A stretch of DNA of 64,000 bases from Ardenticatenaceae bacterium (GCA_020634375.1 JACKBX010000007.1:1-64000); one strand, 5' to 3'; shown: positions 52,869 through 61,973, counted from the stretch's first letter. Notes: generated by a model from the letters alone, not told the origin. Translations and numbers: made by a program.

Positions 52869-55095
52869 AGCGCATCCCATTCAACGTCACCAAGAGCGAT
52901 GCGCCCATGTCGGCAAAAACAGCCAGCCACATACTACCCAACCCTACCAACACCAGTACAAAAAAGGCCAGTTTAATGCCAATGCTAAAGGCGACATTGG
53001 CGTAAATCGTGCGCATCGTCGCCCGCGCCAGACGGATGGCAAAGGGAAGCTGCGTCAAATCGTCGCCCATGAGTACGATGTCGGCCGTTTCCATGGCTTG
53101 CGCGGTGTTGCCGATGGCAATGCCCACGTTGGCCGTCGCCAGGGCGGGCGTATCGTTGATGCCGTCGCCGACCATCGCCACCGCCCCAACCTGCTGCATG
53201 AGTTCGCGCACGGCCGTTACCTTCTCCTCCGGCAAACAATTCGCCCGCACGGCCGTTACCCCCACTTCGCGGGCAATTTGCGCCGCCGTCACCTCATTGT
53301 CGCCGGTGAGCATGACCAGATGTTGCAGACCAAGCTGGCGCAGGGCGGCAACGGCCGTCCCACTGCTGCCCCGCACCGCATCCGCCACAGCAATATACCC
53401 TTGATACGCCTCACCCGCGCTGACCAACATGGTGGTGTACCCGGCAGATTGCGCCGCTTCCAGCGCGGCACAATGCGCGGCGTGAGCGGCATGGTCATCA
53501 AAATAAGCGTGACTGCCAATGGTGATGGCACGGCCGTTCACCATCCCCACAACGCCGCGCCCGGTGAGCGCCTGCACGTCTGCTGCTGCGGCGTAGCGGG
53601 ACAGCACACCGCGCTCTGCGGCGGCGCGTACCACCGCCTGCGCCAGCGGATGCTCGCTGCGCTGCTCCAGCGCCCCGGCCAGGGCCAATAAATCATCACA
53701 GTGGGGGCAACGGCCGTTATGCTCCGTCATACAATCCACAGCCCGCGCCTCTACCACCGCCGGTTTCCCCTGCGTCAGCGTGCCCGTTTTATCGAAGGCG
53801 ATGGCCTGTACGCGGTTCAATTCCTCCAAAAATGCCCCACCCTTCACCAACACGCCGTGCCGCGCCCCATTGCTGATGGCGCTGATCAGGCTGACGGGTG
53901 TACTGATCACGAGGGCGCAAGGGCAAGCGACGACCAACATCGCCAGGGCGCGGTACAGCCAGCCCTGCTCACCCCAAAATGGCACACTCCAAAAAAGCGG
54001 CGGCACAATAGCGACCAGCGCGGCAATCAGCACCACGGCTGGCGTGTAATATTTGGCGAATTGGTCTACAAAACGCTGCGCCGGAGCGCGTTTTTCTTGC
54101 GCCTCCTCCACCATCTGAATCAGGCGGGCGATGGTGTTGTCGCTGGCGAGATGGGTCACTTCGACCTCCAACGTGCCCGCGCCGTTGATGCTGCTGGCAA
54201 GCACACTGTCACCGGGAGCCTTATCCACCAGGCGGCTTTCGCCAGTGATGGGGGCCTGGTTGATAGCCGAGTAGCCGGAAAGAATACGGCCGTCCATCGG
54301 CAGCCGCTCGCCCGGTTTAACAATAATCGTCTCGCCCACGCGCAAATCAGACACAGGCACACGATGCTCCTCTAATCCGCAAAAGGGACAGGGGCCACCG
54401 GTGTAGCCATCTTGCCCCATATGGCCGGCGCAATCTATGCAGGGGCGTAGCACGATGGCCTCGTTGGGGGCCAGTTCCATCAATTGACGGATAGAATCGC
54501 GGGCACGGGCGGCCGTATAACCTTCCAGAGCTTCCCCTAGCGCAAAGAGCACCATCACTAACCCGGCCTCGGTGAATGCACCAATGATCACCGCGCCGAC
54601 GGCGGCAATCGTCATCAGCAAATTGATGTTGATTTCATGGTTGATGCGCAGGGTTCGCATGGCACTGCGAGCGATAGGGTAGCCCGCCACTGCCATTGCT
54701 GCGATGGAAGTGAGGTTGAGCAGAGGATGCTGCCAGCCGAGCATGGGCAGCAATTCGTTAAAAAGTAGGCTGGGCAGGATGAGCAGTGCCCCCAGCAAGG
54801 CCAGCCGCGTATCTTGCCGCTGCCAGAGGAAACGCAGGAAGTTGCGCTGTGTGGTAGGCTGGTCGGCCGTTGTTTCGGCGGCGGGATCGACTATATCGTA
54901 GCCCAATTCGCGCACGCGGGCGACGATGCGCTCCGGGGGGATGTTACCCTCGACGCGCAACAGTTCAGTGGTGAAGCTGATGCTGCTGAGGGTGACGCCG
55001 TCGAGCCGGGCGACGCCTTTTTCGATGTTGGTGGCGCAGCTTGCGCAGTCCATACCGGTAACGTGAAAGGTTTGTTCGCGGGTTTCGGTTGCCAT
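52846..55095 (-). CDS. P1B heavy-metal ATPase (ZntA/CadA-like) with zinc-ribbon inserts
   Basis: A 749-residue exporter of Zn, Cd or Pb, or possibly Cu. HMA domain with GMDCASC (residues 14-20), CPC in the sixth helix (VVACPCALVIS near 390), DKTGT near 435 and GDGINDTPA. Two unusual cysteine inserts: C-x2-C ... C-x2-C at about 215-243 (RPCIDCAGHM then GGPCPFCGLEEH), just before the actuator domain, and NGRCPHCDD near 463 in the nucleotide-binding domain. They look like a zinc ribbon and may sense metal. The MerR gene directly upstream (84 bases) is probably its regulator. Confidence 0.9.
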   Translation of the reverse strand: MATETREQTFHVTGMDCASCATNIEKGVARLDGVTLSSISFTTELLRVEGNIPPERIVARVRELGYDIVDPAAETTADQPTTQRNFLRFLWQRQDTRLALLGALLILPSLLFNELLPMLGWQHPLLNLTSIAAMAVAGYPIARSAMRTLRINHEININLLMTIAAVGAVIIGAFTEAGLVMVLFALGEALEGYTAARARDSIRQLMELAPNEAIVLRPCIDCAGHMGQDGYTGGPCPFCGLEEHRVPVSDLRVGETIIVKPGERLPMDGRILSGYSAINQAPITGESRLVDKAPGDSVLASSINGAGTLEVEVTHLASDNTIARLIQMVEEAQEKRAPAQRFVDQFAKYYTPAVVLIAALVAIVPPLFWSVPFWGEQGWLYRALAMLVVACPCALVISTPVSLISAISNGARHGVLVKGGAFLEELNRVQAIAFDKTGTLTQGKPAVVEARAVDCMTEHNGRCPHCDDLLALAGALEQRSEHPLAQAVVRAAAERGVLSRYAAAADVQALTGRGVVGMVNGRAITIGSHAYFDDHAAHAAHCAALEAAQSAGYTTMLVSAGEAYQGYIAVADAVRGSSGTAVAALRQLGLQHLVMLTGDNEVTAAQIAREVGVTAVRANCLPEEKVTAVRELMQQVGAVAMVGDGINDTPALATANVGIAIGNTAQAMETADIVLMGDDLTQLPFAIRLARATMRTIYANVAFSIGIKLAFFVLVLVGLGSMWLAVFADMGASLLVTLNGMRLNVMRNP

Positions 55096-55136
55096 GCGGC
55101 TATTATAAACCTTGAAGTGGGGTTGAAGGTCAAGCA

Positions 55137-55200
55137 GTATTCAGTGGTCATTTTCTGTTTACTGATTACTGAATACTGCTTACTGCTTACTACTTACTGA
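55137..55200. repeat. Heptanucleotide repeat between merR and ATPase genes
   Basis: GTTTACT, GATTACT, GAATACT, GCTTACT, GCTTACT, ACTTACT: six 7-bp units in tandem, plus a looser inverted start. They encode the last residues and stop of the MerR protein. Confidence 0.8.
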
Positions 55201-55938
55201 CTCCAAGGCGAGGAAGAGGCGGGCGAAGATGAAGGCGTTTTCGCCGCGGGCGATGAGGTGATAGCCTTCGTCGTCGTAGAGGAATTCGGGGGTGAGGGTT
55301 TGGTGTACCTGGCAATTGGCTTCGAGTTGGGCGAGTTTTTGTAGGGCGGTGGCAACGGCCGTATCCCCACTTACAACTAAAATATGATAAGCGTCATCCT
55401 CTTGCCAGATGTGGACATGCTGCCCGGCTAGCTGCTGCAATAGTGTGCCCGCAGCATCAGAGGTGAGGACACAACCGGTGTAACGGGCCAGCCAGTCCAG
55501 CATAGTCTGCGCCGGAGGCTGTGAGAGGGGGTTGGCGCAAACGCGCTCCAATAGAGAGGCGAAGAGGGCATCGTCGCCGGGCCGCTCATGTTGATGATGC
55601 AGGTCTTGCAAAAAGAGTTCTAGCTCGTGTTTGAGAATGAGCAGTTCGGTTAGCTGCCGTTCCAGGGCCAGGTGGCGATCTTCGGCAGTGCGAATGAGGT
55701 CGGCGCTGCTAAGATGGCCGGTATCCCAGGCGTGCAGCAAGGTGCGGATGTCGGCCAATGAGAAGCCGAGGCGTTGGGCGCGGTGGATGAGGCGCAGACG
55801 CTGCTCGGCGGTGGGGTTGTAGAGACGGTATCCTGATGGGGAACGGCCGTCCGGCGTCAGCAGCCCTTCTTGTTCGTAATAGCGCAGGGCGGAGGAGCGC
55901 ATCCCCACACGCTTTGCCAGCTCACCAATAGTTAGCAT
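55180..55938 (-). CDS. MerR-family metal-responsive regulator
   Basis: A 252-residue MerR protein: MLTIGELAKRVGMRSSALRYYEQEGLLTPDGRSPSGYRLY is a canonical HTH and wing, then the dimerisation helix. The C-terminal half (about 120 residues) is much longer than in ZntR or CueR, and no obvious Cys metal ligands occur beyond a few scattered ones (VCANPLS, TGCVLT, ANCQV). It lies upstream of the CPC-type ATPase gene and likely controls it. The predicted promoter puts the transcript start on the A of the ATG, so the message may be leaderless. Confidence 0.87.
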   Translation of the reverse strand: MLTIGELAKRVGMRSSALRYYEQEGLLTPDGRSPSGYRLYNPTAEQRLRLIHRAQRLGFSLADIRTLLHAWDTGHLSSADLIRTAEDRHLALERQLTELLILKHELELFLQDLHHQHERPGDDALFASLLERVCANPLSQPPAQTMLDWLARYTGCVLTSDAAGTLLQQLAGQHVHIWQEDDAYHILVVSGDTAVATALQKLAQLEANCQVHQTLTPEFLYDDEGYHLIARGENAFIFARLFLALESVSSKQ

Positions 55939-55944
55939 GGGAAA

Positions 55945-55973
55945 AGTGTAAGAGGGTGACAGTAGGATGTCAA
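55945..55973 (-). promoter_or_regulatory. Promoter of the merR-ATPase unit
   Basis: On the minus strand: TTGACA (55973-55968), 17 bases, TACACT (55950-55945). The inverted pair TGACA and TGTCA brackets the -35 side. The start of transcription would coincide with the merR start codon at 55938. Confidence 0.6.
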
Positions 55974-55991
55974 ATAGGCTTTTGTGAGCCT

Positions 55992-56471
55992 TTAGCTATA
56001 TCCGATGGCTTCTAAATCTGCCAATAACGCTTTACGATTGCTTTCTTTTGGAACAGCCAGGGCAAATTCTTGTGCCTGGGCAAGAGCCGCTTCCATTGCC
56101 GGGCGGTCTTGCGCCAGTGCCGCAGCGCGAGCTAACGCCTCATAGGCATACCCGTGATAAAAAGGCAGCGTCCCGTTGGCAGGCAAAACATCCAGGCTGC
56201 GTTGAGCATAATGGCGAGCATTTTCCGCCTGTCTCAGCAGCACAAAAATGCGAGAAAGCTGCCAGTAAGAAATAGATGCCTTCACCGGTGTGTAATCCTC
56301 GCGCTGCATCCAGTGCCAATGTGAGGTCATCGCTAGAGCAAGCATCTGCTCATTTTCTGCCACTGTGCGCTGCGGCTTGTCCATGTATTCCCATGCACCA
56401 TTAAAACAATGCGCGGCAAAATATTTGTGCGCTGCGTTGAGATCCATTGCGGGGGTTGCGGAATCAGTCAT
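55992..56471 (-). CDS. TPR-like helical protein downstream of purN
   Basis: A 159-residue protein with helix pairs resembling tetratricopeptide repeats (ISYWQLSRIFVLLRQAENARHYAQRSLDVLPANGTLPFYHGYAYEALARAAALAQDRPAMEAALAQAQEFA). The start ATG overlaps the purN stop (TGA at 56464-56466), after GGGGGT, so it is the last gene of the purine operon. Function is unknown; TPR-like proteins mediate protein contacts. Confidence 0.7.
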   Translation of the reverse strand: MTDSATPAMDLNAAHKYFAAHCFNGAWEYMDKPQRTVAENEQMLALAMTSHWHWMQREDYTPVKASISYWQLSRIFVLLRQAENARHYAQRSLDVLPANGTLPFYHGYAYEALARAAALAQDRPAMEAALAQAQEFALAVPKESNRKALLADLEAIGYS

Positions 56472-57561
56472 TTCTACCCCCAAACGTTGTTGCTAACCAA
56501 TGGCGAATGGATGGCATATGATCTAAGTAATGCTCATAACTGTTGCCCGCAATGACTTCCCAGGGACGCCAATCAGAAGGCATATGTGTAAAGTAGGCGG
56601 CATCTTGCAGTGCGGCGGCGTCCAGGGTAAGCAGCGCCGCCCGCATGTCGGCGTGTGATTGGGCGGCTTCAGCTTGGATGTCGGGCAACGGCCGTTCCCG
56701 ATTCTGCTCATAAATGACCGCATTCTGTTCATCTATGGACAACAGCCACAAATCCGATCCCACCAGTGCCCGCTGGTTGATCAAGTCGGCCATCTCACGC
56801 TCAAACCAGGCAAGGTGAGCGATGACATCCTTCACCGCCCAGCCGCCGGACAAAGCAGGTTCCGTCAAGTGTGCGGCGGAGATTTGCGCCAGCAATGCCT
56901 GCCACTGTACCCACGCTGCATCCACACGCGCCAGCATGTTCGTGGCCGTAACCCCCTGCTGGCGCATTAGCGCCCGATCCGCAGCAATGACGATGAGTTC
57001 GTGTTCCGCTTCGTGCATGCGTGCCTCAAAGTCTGCCAGCGTATCCTCTTTGTGAATGTATACCTGCCGCGAGACCACCACTTCGCCAGCATCTACCTCT
57101 GGAATGGCAACATGCACCATGCAGCCGCTGTGTTCGATTTCGCCGCGCTGGAACGCGTCGTAGGCTCGTTCAATGGCGTGCGTTCCGGCGAATTGGCCTG
57201 GCAGCGCGGGGTGCAAATTAATCACCCGCCCGGCAAACTGGTTAAGAAAGATCGGGCTGAGTATATGCATCCAGCCTGCGAGCACAATCAAATCCGGTTG
57301 AAAGGCAGCCACTTCTGCGGCTAAATCGGCGTCGTAGGCGTCGCGGCTTTTGCCCACATCTTTGTATGGCTTGAAGGGCAGATAGCGCGTGGAAATGCCT
57401 GCCTGCTCTGCACGCGCCAGCCCATATGCGGCCTTGCGGTTGCTGACGACGCCCACAATTTTTGCCGGGAGACGGCCGTTTGCCACGGCATCAATCAATG
57501 CCTGCAAATTAGTGCCGGAGCCAGAAATCATCACGACAATGGACGGTTGATTAGCTGCCAT
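56464..57561 (-). CDS. purN: PurN fused to a DinB-like domain
   Basis: A 365-residue fusion. Residues 1-200 are phosphoribosylglycinamide formyltransferase, third step of purine synthesis: VVMISGSGTNLQALIDA binds the phosphate, INLHPALPG and HVAIPEVDAGEVV carry the catalytic Asn, His and Asp. Usual PurN ends near 200-210. The remaining 165 residues form a four-helix DinB/DfsB-like domain (WVQWQALLAQISAAHL, GGWAVKDVIAHLAWFEREM, NSYEHYLDHMPSIRHWL) with His residues that could bind a metal. The start ATG at 57561 follows GAGGAG and overlaps purM by 11 bases. The frame is continuous, so the fusion is real unless the assembly is wrong. Confidence 0.9.
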   Translation of the reverse strand: MAANQPSIVVMISGSGTNLQALIDAVANGRLPAKIVGVVSNRKAAYGLARAEQAGISTRYLPFKPYKDVGKSRDAYDADLAAEVAAFQPDLIVLAGWMHILSPIFLNQFAGRVINLHPALPGQFAGTHAIERAYDAFQRGEIEHSGCMVHVAIPEVDAGEVVVSRQVYIHKEDTLADFEARMHEAEHELIVIAADRALMRQQGVTATNMLARVDAAWVQWQALLAQISAAHLTEPALSGGWAVKDVIAHLAWFEREMADLINQRALVGSDLWLLSIDEQNAVIYEQNRERPLPDIQAEAAQSHADMRAALLTLDAAALQDAAYFTHMPSDWRPWEVIAGNSYEHYLDHMPSIRHWLATTFGGRND

Positions 57562-58582
57562 CAATACGAACTCCTCTGACATGGTTAGATATTTCGCCAA
57601 CAATGGGCACCCCGCCCAATACCGTCTGTGCTTTACCCGCATCTTCCGGTGGCACAATCACCAGCATCCCCAGCCCCATGTTAAAGACATGAACCATTTC
57701 CGCATCGTCAATGGCCCCTGACCGCTGAATCAGATCAAAAATAGGCGGCACGGGCCAACTTCCGCGCCGCAGGATGGCCCCCAGGCCCTCTGGGAAGATG
57801 CGCGGTGGATTGTCTACCAGCCCGCCGCCGGTGATGTGTGCCAACCCGCGCACATCTACGCCCGCCGCCCACAGCGCCTGTACTTCATGCAAATATGACC
57901 GATGCACGGCCAGCAGCGCCTCGCCAATGGATTGGCCTAAGTCCGCGTGGGGTGTGTGCCAATCCAGGTTGGAGAGCACGGAACGGGCTAGTGTGTACCC
58001 GTTGGTATGCGGCCCGGACGAGGGTAGCCCCAAGATCACGTCACCGGCCTGGATGCGACGGCCGTCAATCAATGTCGCCCGCTCTACCACGCCAACAATG
58101 GTGCCCACCAAGTCTAATTCACCGGGCTGGTAGACGCCAGGCATTTCCGCCGTTTCCCCGCCGAGCAAGGCACAGCCCGCCGCGCGGCACGCCTGCGCCG
58201 CTCCGCCTACCACCGTGGCAATTTGCTGCGGATCCAGCCGTGACGAGGCCACGTAATCCATGAAGAAGAGCGGCACAGCGCCCTGCACCAAAATATCGTT
58301 GATGCAGTGGTTGACAATATCCTGGCCGATGCTGCCCCATCGTCCCATTTGGGCGGCGACCATCGTTTTTGTGCCTACGCCATCGGTGGAGGCGACGAGT
58401 ACCGGCTCTGCCATCTCTTTGAGCTTGCTGATGGCAAACAGCCCGCCAAAGCTGCCCACGCCGGACAACACTTCCGGGCCAAAGGTGGCGTGAACGGCCG
58501 TTTTCATCAGTTCTGTCGCTTTTTGCCCGGCGGCGATGTCTACGCCAGCCTGGGCATAGGCGCTTTGTTTTTCTGTCATCAT
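57551..58582 (-). CDS. purM: Phosphoribosylformylglycinamidine cyclo-ligase
   Basis: A 343-residue PurM, which closes the imidazole ring to make AIR using ATP. Signature segments are present: YAQAGVDIAAGQKATELM, VASTDGVGTKTMVAAQMGRWGSIGQDIVNHCINDILVQGAVPLFFMDYVA, LLGGETAEMPGVY and LAHITGGGLVDNPPRI. Normal length. ATG 58582, with GGAG just upstream, is taken; a TTG five codons earlier is unlikely. It overlaps purN and is 78 bases after purD. Confidence 0.95.
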   Translation of the reverse strand: MMTEKQSAYAQAGVDIAAGQKATELMKTAVHATFGPEVLSGVGSFGGLFAISKLKEMAEPVLVASTDGVGTKTMVAAQMGRWGSIGQDIVNHCINDILVQGAVPLFFMDYVASSRLDPQQIATVVGGAAQACRAAGCALLGGETAEMPGVYQPGELDLVGTIVGVVERATLIDGRRIQAGDVILGLPSSGPHTNGYTLARSVLSNLDWHTPHADLGQSIGEALLAVHRSYLHEVQALWAAGVDVRGLAHITGGGLVDNPPRIFPEGLGAILRRGSWPVPPIFDLIQRSGAIDDAEMVHVFNMGLGMLVIVPPEDAGKAQTVLGGVPIVGEISNHVRGVRIDGS

Positions 58583-58595
58583 GTTCTCCGGTTGC

Positions 58596-58652
58596 AAGTT
58601 ACAAGTTGCAGGTTACATGGTGTTCTTCCAATGTAACTTGCAACCTGTAACC
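58596..58652. repeat. GTAACYT heptanucleotide hairpin between purD and purM
   Basis: Inverted runs of 7-bp units (AAGTTAC, AAGTTGC, AGGTTAC, and GTAACTT, GCAACCT, GTAACCT). Same family as the two clusters flanking the four-helix-bundle gene. Confidence 0.75.
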
Positions 58653-58660
58653 TGTCCCAT

Positions 58661-59923
58661 TCATCTACCAATATCTGTGCGGTAATGCGCCCCTTCAAAA
58701 TGAATCGTTTGTACCCCAGCATAGGCACGGGCAACGGCCGTTTCCAACTCATCACCCAGCGCACTCACTGCCAACACACGGCCACCGCTGCTAACAAGTT
58801 GGCCGGCAACGCGCTGCGTGCCCGCGTGGAAGACCAGCACGTCCGCTGGCACTGTGCCCAGGGTGATGGGCAGCCCCTTGGGATAACTGCCGGGATAGCC
58901 GGGTGCGGCCATTACCACAGCCGCCGCCACGCCCGACTTGACGCGCACCATCTCTGGCTTTAGATTTCCGGCGACGCAGGCGAACATAATTTCTGCCAGG
59001 TCACCATCGAGCAAGGGCAAAATCACCTGCGTTTCCGGGTCGCCAAAGCGGCAGTTGAACTCCAGCACCTTTGGCCCGCTTTCCGTCAGCATCAGCCCAG
59101 CATAGAGCACGCCAACGTAGGGCGTGCCGCGCTGCGCCATGCCCTGTACGGCGGGGCTAATGACGGTGTGCATGATTTCATCTAGCAGCGCGGCGTCTAC
59201 GTCTGGGGGCGGGGCATAGACGCCCATGCCGCCGGTGTTGGGCCCCCGGTCGCCATCGTAAGCGCGTTTATGGTCGCGGGCGGGGGAGAGGGGAACGGCC
59301 GTTGCCCCATCACAAAAGGCCAGCACAGACACCTCCGGCCCGCTCAGACGCTCCTCAATAATCACTTCATCGCCGGATGCACCAAAAGCCCGCTCTTGCA
59401 TGATGTCACGCAGTGCCGCCTCCGCTTCTGCTTGCGTGTTGCAAACAATGACGCCTTTACCGGCGGCCAGCCCGCTGGCTTTGACGACAACGCCATTGGA
59501 TGAGGCCATCTCCCGCAGTGCCTTGAGCGCTTCGTCATAGTTGGTATGGGTGGAGAAAACGGCCGTAGGGATGCCCACCTCCTGCATGAACTGTTTTGCA
59601 AAAGCTTTGGAGGCTTCTAGCTGCGCGGCGGCCTGCGTTGGCCCAAAAATGGACAGTTCGGCAGCGTGAAACGCATCCACGATGCCCAGTGCCAGTGGCA
59701 CTTCTGGCCCGACTACAGTCAGGTCAATCTCGTTTTCCCTGGCCCATCGTGCCAGTCCGTCAATGTCTTCGACCCCAATGGGGAGGTTTGTGCCATGAAC
59801 GGCCGTGCCTGCATTTCCCGGCGCAATAAAAATCTCACCCACGCGTAGCGACTGCGCCAGCTTCCATGCCAACGCATGTTCCCGGCCACCAGACCCAACG
59901 ATAAGTATTTTTAGTTTATTCAT
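58661..59923 (-). CDS. purD: Phosphoribosylamine-glycine ligase
   Basis: A 420-residue PurD (GAR synthetase), the second step of purine synthesis, an ATP-grasp enzyme. N-terminal KILIVGSGGREHALAWKL, ATP-grasp VVKASGLAAGKGVIVC and EVIIEERLSGPEVSVLAF, and the metal-binding LEFNCRFGDPETQVILPLL are all seen. Length is normal. ATG 59923 matches the family start; no strong ribosome site is seen before it. Heptanucleotide hairpins lie on both sides of the gene. Confidence 0.95.
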   Translation of the reverse strand: MNKLKILIVGSGGREHALAWKLAQSLRVGEIFIAPGNAGTAVHGTNLPIGVEDIDGLARWARENEIDLTVVGPEVPLALGIVDAFHAAELSIFGPTQAAAQLEASKAFAKQFMQEVGIPTAVFSTHTNYDEALKALREMASSNGVVVKASGLAAGKGVIVCNTQAEAEAALRDIMQERAFGASGDEVIIEERLSGPEVSVLAFCDGATAVPLSPARDHKRAYDGDRGPNTGGMGVYAPPPDVDAALLDEIMHTVISPAVQGMAQRGTPYVGVLYAGLMLTESGPKVLEFNCRFGDPETQVILPLLDGDLAEIMFACVAGNLKPEMVRVKSGVAAAVVMAAPGYPGSYPKGLPITLGTVPADVLVFHAGTQRVAGQLVSSGGRVLAVSALGDELETAVARAYAGVQTIHFEGAHYRTDIGR

Positions 59924-59936
59924 AATTGTTTTTTGG

Positions 59937-59998
59937 TTACAAGTTACAGGTTGCAAGTTACATTTTGCCTGTAACCTGTAACTTGTAACCTGCTACTT
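59937..59998. repeat. GTAACYT heptanucleotide hairpin before purD
   Basis: TTACAAG, TTACAGG, TTGCAAG, TTACATT, then GTAACCT, GTAACTT, GTAACCT: an inverted pair of 7-bp runs starting right at the stop of the four-helix-bundle gene. Confidence 0.75.
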
Positions 59999-60403
59999 TC
60001 TACTCTGCTGTTTGGCCGCAATAACAAGCCCTTTAATAATTTCATCCAACAAATTCAACCGATGTTGTAGTAAACTTTCCTCAAGCATATGCCGTCCGCG
60101 AAAGTACCAACCGCGTGATTCTCTGGCGGAACCAAGAGCGATTCTTAAGAATCTGGCATAATCCTTGCCATAACCGCGTCCATATCCCTCTTCTATGTTG
60201 GCAGAAATCGAACCAGCACTACGAATAAGTTGATTTGCAATTGCCTTCCCTCGTGAATCTGCTATCAATTTCTCGCAATCGAACCAGGCTAAGTCAGTGA
60301 AAAATAAAGCCGTTCGGTATGTTTCAAAAACCCATAATGGGTCAGACTTTAAATTTTGTGGAACTTGTTCCAACCATTCCTCATAATTCCGAAATGATGC
60401 CAT
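59993..60403 (-). CDS. Four-helix-bundle protein (rRNA intervening-sequence type)
   Basis: A 136-residue protein of the S23/IVP-type four-helix-bundle family: WVFETYRTALFFTDLAWFDCEKLI, RSAGSISANIEEGYGRGYGKDYARFLRIALGSARESRGWYFRGRHM. The family occurs in 23S rRNA intervening sequences, beside diversity-generating retroelements and free-standing; biochemical function is unknown. It interrupts the purine operon between purF and purD and is flanked on both sides by GTAACYT repeat clusters, and its sequence is more A/T-rich than the pur genes. This points to insertion as a cassette. ATG 60403 is taken at the start of homology. Confidence 0.88.
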   Translation of the reverse strand: MASFRNYEEWLEQVPQNLKSDPLWVFETYRTALFFTDLAWFDCEKLIADSRGKAIANQLIRSAGSISANIEEGYGRGYGKDYARFLRIALGSARESRGWYFRGRHMLEESLLQHRLNLLDEIIKGLVIAAKQQSRK

Positions 60404-60440
60404 GTAACCCGTCCCCTTTGTAACTTGTAACCTGTAACTT
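60403..60440. repeat. GTAACYT heptanucleotide cluster after purF
   Basis: GTAACCC then GTAACTT, GTAACCT, GTAACTT; third member of the family around the four-helix-bundle gene. Confidence 0.7.
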
Positions 60441-60443
60441 CCT

Positions 60444-61925
60444 TTAATCACCCCACATGCCCTCAAACATGACCTTGTCGCGGTCTTCTTCGAAGAGCCA
60501 GTCGGGGATGTCGATGGGATATTGACCGCTGAAGCAGGCGGTGCAGTGCCCTGTATCTTTGCCGATGGCGTCGCGCACGGCCGTTTCCAACCCTGCCAGG
60601 CTCAAATAATCCAAACTATCTGCGCCAATGCGCTGCCGAATGCCTTCAATATCCAGTTTGTGGGCGATAAGCTGCTTATAGGTTGCCATATCCACACCCA
60701 TGAAGCAGGGATGGCGTACCGGCGGCGAGGCCACACGCACATGTACCTCAGTTGCGCCGCCATCGCGGATGAGTTGTACCAGCGGCCCGGCGGTGTTGCC
60801 GCGTACGATGGAATCGTCAATGAGCACCACACGCTTGCCCTCCAGGTTGGTGGTCAAAGGGTTGTATTTCAGCGAGATGCCCACTTTGCGCAGTTGGTTA
60901 TCCGGCTGGATGAAGGTGCGGCCAATATAGCGGTTTTTGGTCAGCCCTTCGGTATAGGGCAGCCCGGATTCTTGACTGTAGCCAATGGCATGAGGCGTGG
61001 CAGAGTCAGGTACACCGACGACGATGTCGGCTTCAATCCCGGTTTCTTTTGCTAACTGCCGCCCCATTTGCTGGCGCACATTGTGCACCACCTGTCCTTC
61101 AAAATGGGAGTCGGGGCGGGCGAAGTAGACGTATTCAAAGATGCACAATGCTTTTTGTGGAGATGGTTTGCCCACAAAGGAAGTCAATCCGCTGCCATCT
61201 AGCTGCACAATTTCCCCTGGTTCTACTTCACGCAGGTATTTTGCGCCGATGGTGTGCAAGGCGCTGGATTCGGAGGCGAGTATGTGCCCACCGGTGTCCA
61301 ATTGGCCGATGCACAGCGGGCGCAGGCCCAGGGGATCGCGCACGCCGTAGATGGCGTGCCGCGTGAGGATGGTTAGTGAATAGGCTCCTTCGGCGACGGC
61401 CATCAGGCTGCGAAGTCGCGCCACCCAGCGATTTTCTTCTGCCCCGTTACCGAGCGGTTCAGCCCAGGTGCTGGCGGGAGCTGCAAGCATTTGTGTAATA
61501 ACTTCGCTGTCGGAGGTGGAGGAGAGGCCAACGCCGCGCTCCAGTAGTTTTTTGCGCAAGGTACGGGCATTGGTTAGATTGCCATTGTGGGCCACGCCCA
61601 GCGGCCCGTACATGGTCTCGATGAGGTAGGGTTGGGCGTTGCGCAGGTTGGAGGAGCCGGTGGTGGAGTAGCGGTTTTGGCCAATTGCCAGATGGCCTTT
61701 GAGCGGACGCAGGTTGTCTTCGTTGAAGACTTGCGCCACGAGACCCATGCCTTTGTGAATGTGTGCGGTACGGCCGTCGCTGGAGGCAATGCCCGCGCTT
61801 TCCTGCCCACGATGCTGCAAGGCATACAGTCCAAAAAAGGCCAGCCGCGCTACGTCACGCCCCGGCCCATACACGCCCACAACGCCACATTCGTCGTGGG
61901 CTTTGTCGTCGGAAAATGTGTCCAT
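60444..61925 (-). CDS. purF: Amidophosphoribosyltransferase
   Basis: A 493-residue PurF, the committed step of purine synthesis (PRPP and glutamine to phosphoribosylamine). The N-terminal glutaminase nucleophile is Cys13 after a short propeptide (HDECGVVGVYG), with RYSTTG and AHNGNLTNA. The PRPP site is VVLIDDSIVRGNT. C-terminal cysteines (GHCTACFSGQYP and earlier HPCFMGVD) fit the Fe-S type enzyme of Gram-positive and related bacteria. Length is normal. It is the gene after purK, 48 bases away. Confidence 0.96.
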   Translation of the reverse strand: MDTFSDDKAHDECGVVGVYGPGRDVARLAFFGLYALQHRGQESAGIASSDGRTAHIHKGMGLVAQVFNEDNLRPLKGHLAIGQNRYSTTGSSNLRNAQPYLIETMYGPLGVAHNGNLTNARTLRKKLLERGVGLSSTSDSEVITQMLAAPASTWAEPLGNGAEENRWVARLRSLMAVAEGAYSLTILTRHAIYGVRDPLGLRPLCIGQLDTGGHILASESSALHTIGAKYLREVEPGEIVQLDGSGLTSFVGKPSPQKALCIFEYVYFARPDSHFEGQVVHNVRQQMGRQLAKETGIEADIVVGVPDSATPHAIGYSQESGLPYTEGLTKNRYIGRTFIQPDNQLRKVGISLKYNPLTTNLEGKRVVLIDDSIVRGNTAGPLVQLIRDGGATEVHVRVASPPVRHPCFMGVDMATYKQLIAHKLDIEGIRQRIGADSLDYLSLAGLETAVRDAIGKDTGHCTACFSGQYPIDIPDWLFEEDRDKVMFEGMWGD

Positions 61926-61973
61926 ACTCTTCTCCTCTTCTCTTGAAAATCGGCAGGAAGCAAAAGCCGGTAA

